DNA from: UBA1138 sp036338615
GTDB taxonomy: Bacteria; Gemmatimonadota; Gemmatimonadetes; Longimicrobiales; Gaopeijiaceae
Direction: 5' to 3'
Assembly (NCBI GenBank): GCA_036338615.1
Contig: JAYZBT010000007.1
Span: 1 to 24,396, forward strand
Length of the DNA stretch: 24,396 nucleotides
The notes beneath the pieces are model-generated. The model did no database searches, was not told where the DNA came from, and saw only the letters and a list, made by a program, of their open reading frames with translations. Below are positions 22,501-24,396 of this stretch, piece after piece. How positions within the stretch are numbered: the stretch's first letter is position 1; each line of letters begins with the position of its first letter. The position numbers and the translations under genes were made by a program.

Positions 22501-24135
22501 ATGCTGCTCGCAAGATTTGGGCTGATCGCCGTGTTGGCGGCGGGGGTCGCGGTCAGTCCTACACACCTCATGGGCCAGGCGGGTGACGACGGGGTCACGT
22601 ACGCGGACCTGCTCCAGGGCCTGTCCGATCCGGCGAGTTGGCTGACTTTTTCCGGTGACTATAGTGGTAGACGCCATAGTCCGCTCACGCAGATCACTCC
22701 ACAAAACGTGCACCGGCTCGCCCCCGTCTGGACCTTCCAGACCGGGACGATGACGCGAGGGCGTGGTTTCGAGACCACGCCGCTCGTTCTGGATGGTGTG
22801 CTCTACGTGACCGGGTCGAACAACTTCGCATGGGCGCTCGACGCCAGGACGGGGCGACGTTTCTGGGAGTATCGGCGCAACCTTCCGGACGACCTGACGT
22901 ACGGTGCGAGCGCGCCGGTCAATCGCGGGTTCGGCCTACTCGGGGATCGTCTCTTCATGGTGACGCTCGACGCCCACTTGGTGGCGCTCGATCGCAAAAC
23001 CGGAAGGGTACTATGGGAGATTGAGCTCGCGGACTACCACATAGGGTATTCCGCGACGATGGCCCCTCTCGTGATCGACGGAAAAGTCATTGTCGGGATC
23101 TCTGGCGGCGAGTACGCGACGCGCGGGTTCGTCGATGCATACGATCCGGAGACGGGCGAACGGATCTGGCGGTTCAACACGGTGCCCGGGCCCGGTGAGC
23201 CCGGCAGCGAGACCTGGCCGGACGATCCGGAAATCCTGGCCCGTGGTGGCGGCGGCACATGGATGACGGGCAGTTACGATCCAGAGCTCGATCTCATTTA
23301 TTGGGGCACGGGCAACCCGAATCCGGACTACTACGGCGACGACCGCCCCGGAGACAACCTTTATACGAACTCGATCGTGGCGCTCGAAGCGCAAACGGGC
23401 AGGCTGCGTTGGCACTACCAGTTCACACCTCACGACGTACACGACTGGGACTCCAACCACGTACCGGTTCTGGCCGACATCGTGTTCGACGGGGAGCCAC
23501 GCAATGTGGTGATGGTCGCGAACCGCAATGGCTTCTTCTACGTGCTCGACCGCACCACGGGTGAGCTGCTGCTCGGAAAGCCCTTTACCGAAACGACATG
23601 GGCGCGCGAGATCGGGAGTGACGGGCGACCCATCGTGCTCAACGATGGCAGCAAGGGATGCCTGCCGGACCCCTGGGGCAGCACCAACTTCATGCCGCCC
23701 TCGTTCAATCCCGAGCTGGGCCTGTTCTTCGTAACCGCGAGGGAGACGTGCGCCACCTTTGCGCCGCAGGAGCCGGAGTTCGTCACAGGCCGGTCGACGT
23801 TCGGGGGGGTCGTTTGGATCGACCGGGACCACTGGTACAGTGCGCTGCGCGCGATCGACGTTCAGACCGGCGAACGCATGTGGGAATTCCGCTACCCCTC
23901 GGCCACGATGGCTGGGGTCCTGACGACGGCGTCCGGCCTCGTCTTCGGTGGAGATCACGAAGGAAACTTCATCGCGTTCGAGGCTAGCGGCGGCGAGAAC
24001 CTCTGGCACTACCAGACCGGCTCTCGAATCTGGGGTGCCGCCGCTATGACCCACATGATCGATGGGCGGCAGCACGTGTTGATCCCTTCCGGGACCACGC
24101 TCGTGGCGTTCGCCCTGCCGGAGAACCGGCCGTAG
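22501..24135 (+). CDS. Periplasmic PQQ-dependent alcohol dehydrogenase
   Basis: A 544-residue secreted quinoprotein with an eight-bladed propeller and a Sec signal (MLLARFGLIAVLAAGVAVSP). It oxidises alcohols and passes electrons to a cytochrome c. Metal/PQQ ligands are visible: E204 in ISGGEYATRG, N272 in GTGNPNP, the catalytic Asp D315 in TPHDVHDWDSN, and D317 two residues later. D317 aligns with the extra Asp that marks lanthanide-dependent XoxF/ExaF-type enzymes, where calcium enzymes have Ala. The usual vicinal Cys-Cys pair is absent (the place reads YGASAPVNRG). There is no C-terminal heme domain, in keeping with a separate diheme partner upstream. The ATG at 22501 has GAGAGGTGGGG just before it and is preferred over the GTG at 22477. 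Confidence 0.92.
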   Translation: MLLARFGLIAVLAAGVAVSPTHLMGQAGDDGVTYADLLQGLSDPASWLTFSGDYSGRRHSPLTQITPQNVHRLAPVWTFQTGTMTRGRGFETTPLVLDGVLYVTGSNNFAWALDARTGRRFWEYRRNLPDDLTYGASAPVNRGFGLLGDRLFMVTLDAHLVALDRKTGRVLWEIELADYHIGYSATMAPLVIDGKVIVGISGGEYATRGFVDAYDPETGERIWRFNTVPGPGEPGSETWPDDPEILARGGGGTWMTGSYDPELDLIYWGTGNPNPDYYGDDRPGDNLYTNSIVALEAQTGRLRWHYQFTPHDVHDWDSNHVPVLADIVFDGEPRNVVMVANRNGFFYVLDRTTGELLLGKPFTETTWAREIGSDGRPIVLNDGSKGCLPDPWGSTNFMPPSFNPELGLFFVTARETCATFAPQEPEFVTGRSTFGGVVWIDRDHWYSALRAIDVQTGERMWEFRYPSATMAGVLTTASGLVFGGDHEGNFIAFEASGGENLWHYQTGSRIWGAAAMTHMIDGRQHVLIPSGTTLVAFALPENRP

Positions 24136-24186
24136 CGTCCCGGCAGAGTCCTTCGCCACCGCTGTCAGATGCAGTTGAAACACTTG

Positions 24187-24211
24187 CGATGAGCCATGCT
24201 CCGGCTCATCG
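24187..24211. repeat. Hairpin, 9 bp stem and 7-base loop, after PQQ dehydrogenase
   Basis: CGATGAGCC and GGCTCATCG are perfect inverted complements around ATGCTCC. The hairpin starts 51 bp after the PQQ dehydrogenase stop. A T-rich patch (GGCTTTTGC) follows only after about 10 bases, so it is at best a weak terminator. It could also be a regulatory element for the next gene. Confidence 0.5.
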
Positions 24212-24262
24212 TAACTGGTGGCTTTTGCACGTTGTTGCCTCGACGTCGATGGAGACTTTGCG

Positions 24263-24396
24263 ATGAACGCCAAACAGTTTGCCTTTTCGGTCACCGCCCT
24301 TCTGATCTTGTCCGTCGCGGTCGGCGCTCAGGAGCACGACGCCAGCTTCGCCAATCACCAGCCGCACCTCTACGCGGCGGCGGACTTCGGCATCAA
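24263..24396 (+). CDS. Exported protein, N-terminus only (3' end outside window)
   Basis: An open frame from an ATG preceded by GGAGA eight bases upstream to the right edge, 44 residues visible. It begins with a Sec signal peptide (FAFSVTALLILSVAVGAQE), then EHDASFANHQPHLYAAADFG. I do not recognise the family from so short a piece. It follows the PQQ dehydrogenase after 127 bp on the same strand, so it may belong to the same periplasmic oxidation unit. Confidence 0.65.
   Translation, partial: MNAKQFAFSVTALLILSVAVGAQEHDASFANHQPHLYAAADFGI

Noticed and set aside
23011..24294. 427-codon open frame on the - strand
   Set aside because: Antisense to the PQQ dehydrogenase and low in complexity (many Arg, His, Pro); no motif.
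1..24396. CRISPR array, tRNA, rRNA, transposase or phage genes
   Set aside because: No regularly spaced repeats, cloverleaf, rRNA motif, transposase motif or phage structural protein was seen on either strand.

Overview
The window is GC-rich, densely coded bacterial DNA. Its gene content points to Gemmatimonadota or Acidobacteriota. The markers are an ADOP-type (MacB/FtsX-like) permease, a DUF1592/DUF1587-type c-heme protein next to a Tat-exported DUF1552 protein and an exported ankyrin protein, S9 peptidases, and many Tat or Sec exported redox enzymes. This assignment rests on family distribution, not on a marker gene, so the phylum is not settled. No rRNA, tRNA, CRISPR array, transposase or phage gene was seen.

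Layout. (1) 1-3054: the 3' part of a TetR-family regulator (+), a short relic of a second ADOP permease (+, 418-627), and an intact ADOP permease (-). (2) 3055-9233: a copper-resistance locus. copA (multicopper oxidase), copB, copC and copD run on the + strand. They converge on an OmpR-family response regulator and its sensor kinase on the - strand. The kinase reading frame is broken at a run of ten C. (3) 9270-18421: a co-directional - strand series, read from right to left: NIPSNAP protein, FmdB-type zinc ribbon, DUF1592-type diheme protein, DUF1552 protein, ankyrin protein, S9 peptidase, and HpcH/HpaI-type aldolase. Junctions are short or overlapping. Nearly all products carry Sec or Tat export signals, so this looks like one periplasmic or cell-surface programme of unknown substrate. 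The copper regulator pair lies directly downstream on the same strand. (4) 18588-18881: a small + strand ORF that joins the N-terminus of a membrane sensor to the tail of a receiver domain, probably a deletion remnant of a hybrid kinase. (5) 18915-21538: an acyl-CoA synthetase translationally coupled to a Tat-exported aldo/keto reductase whose catalytic tetrad is altered (-). (6) 21643-24396: diverging from the reductase, a diheme cytochrome c, a periplasmic PQQ-dependent alcohol dehydrogenase with a lanthanide-type metal site, and the start of another exported protein (+).

How the genes work together. The Cop proteins should oxidise and sequester periplasmic copper under the two-component regulator. 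The cytochrome c and PQQ dehydrogenase probably form one electron-transfer pair. The DUF1592/DUF1552/ankyrin series recurs in uncultured soil and marine bacteria (general knowledge) but has no established biochemical role, and it is the best candidate here for an undescribed system. Three scars (the ADOP relic, the kinase/receiver chimera, the frameshifted kinase) and two 14-15 bp tandem duplications at stop codons suggest a locus still being remodelled, or in the frameshift's case possibly a sequencing error.
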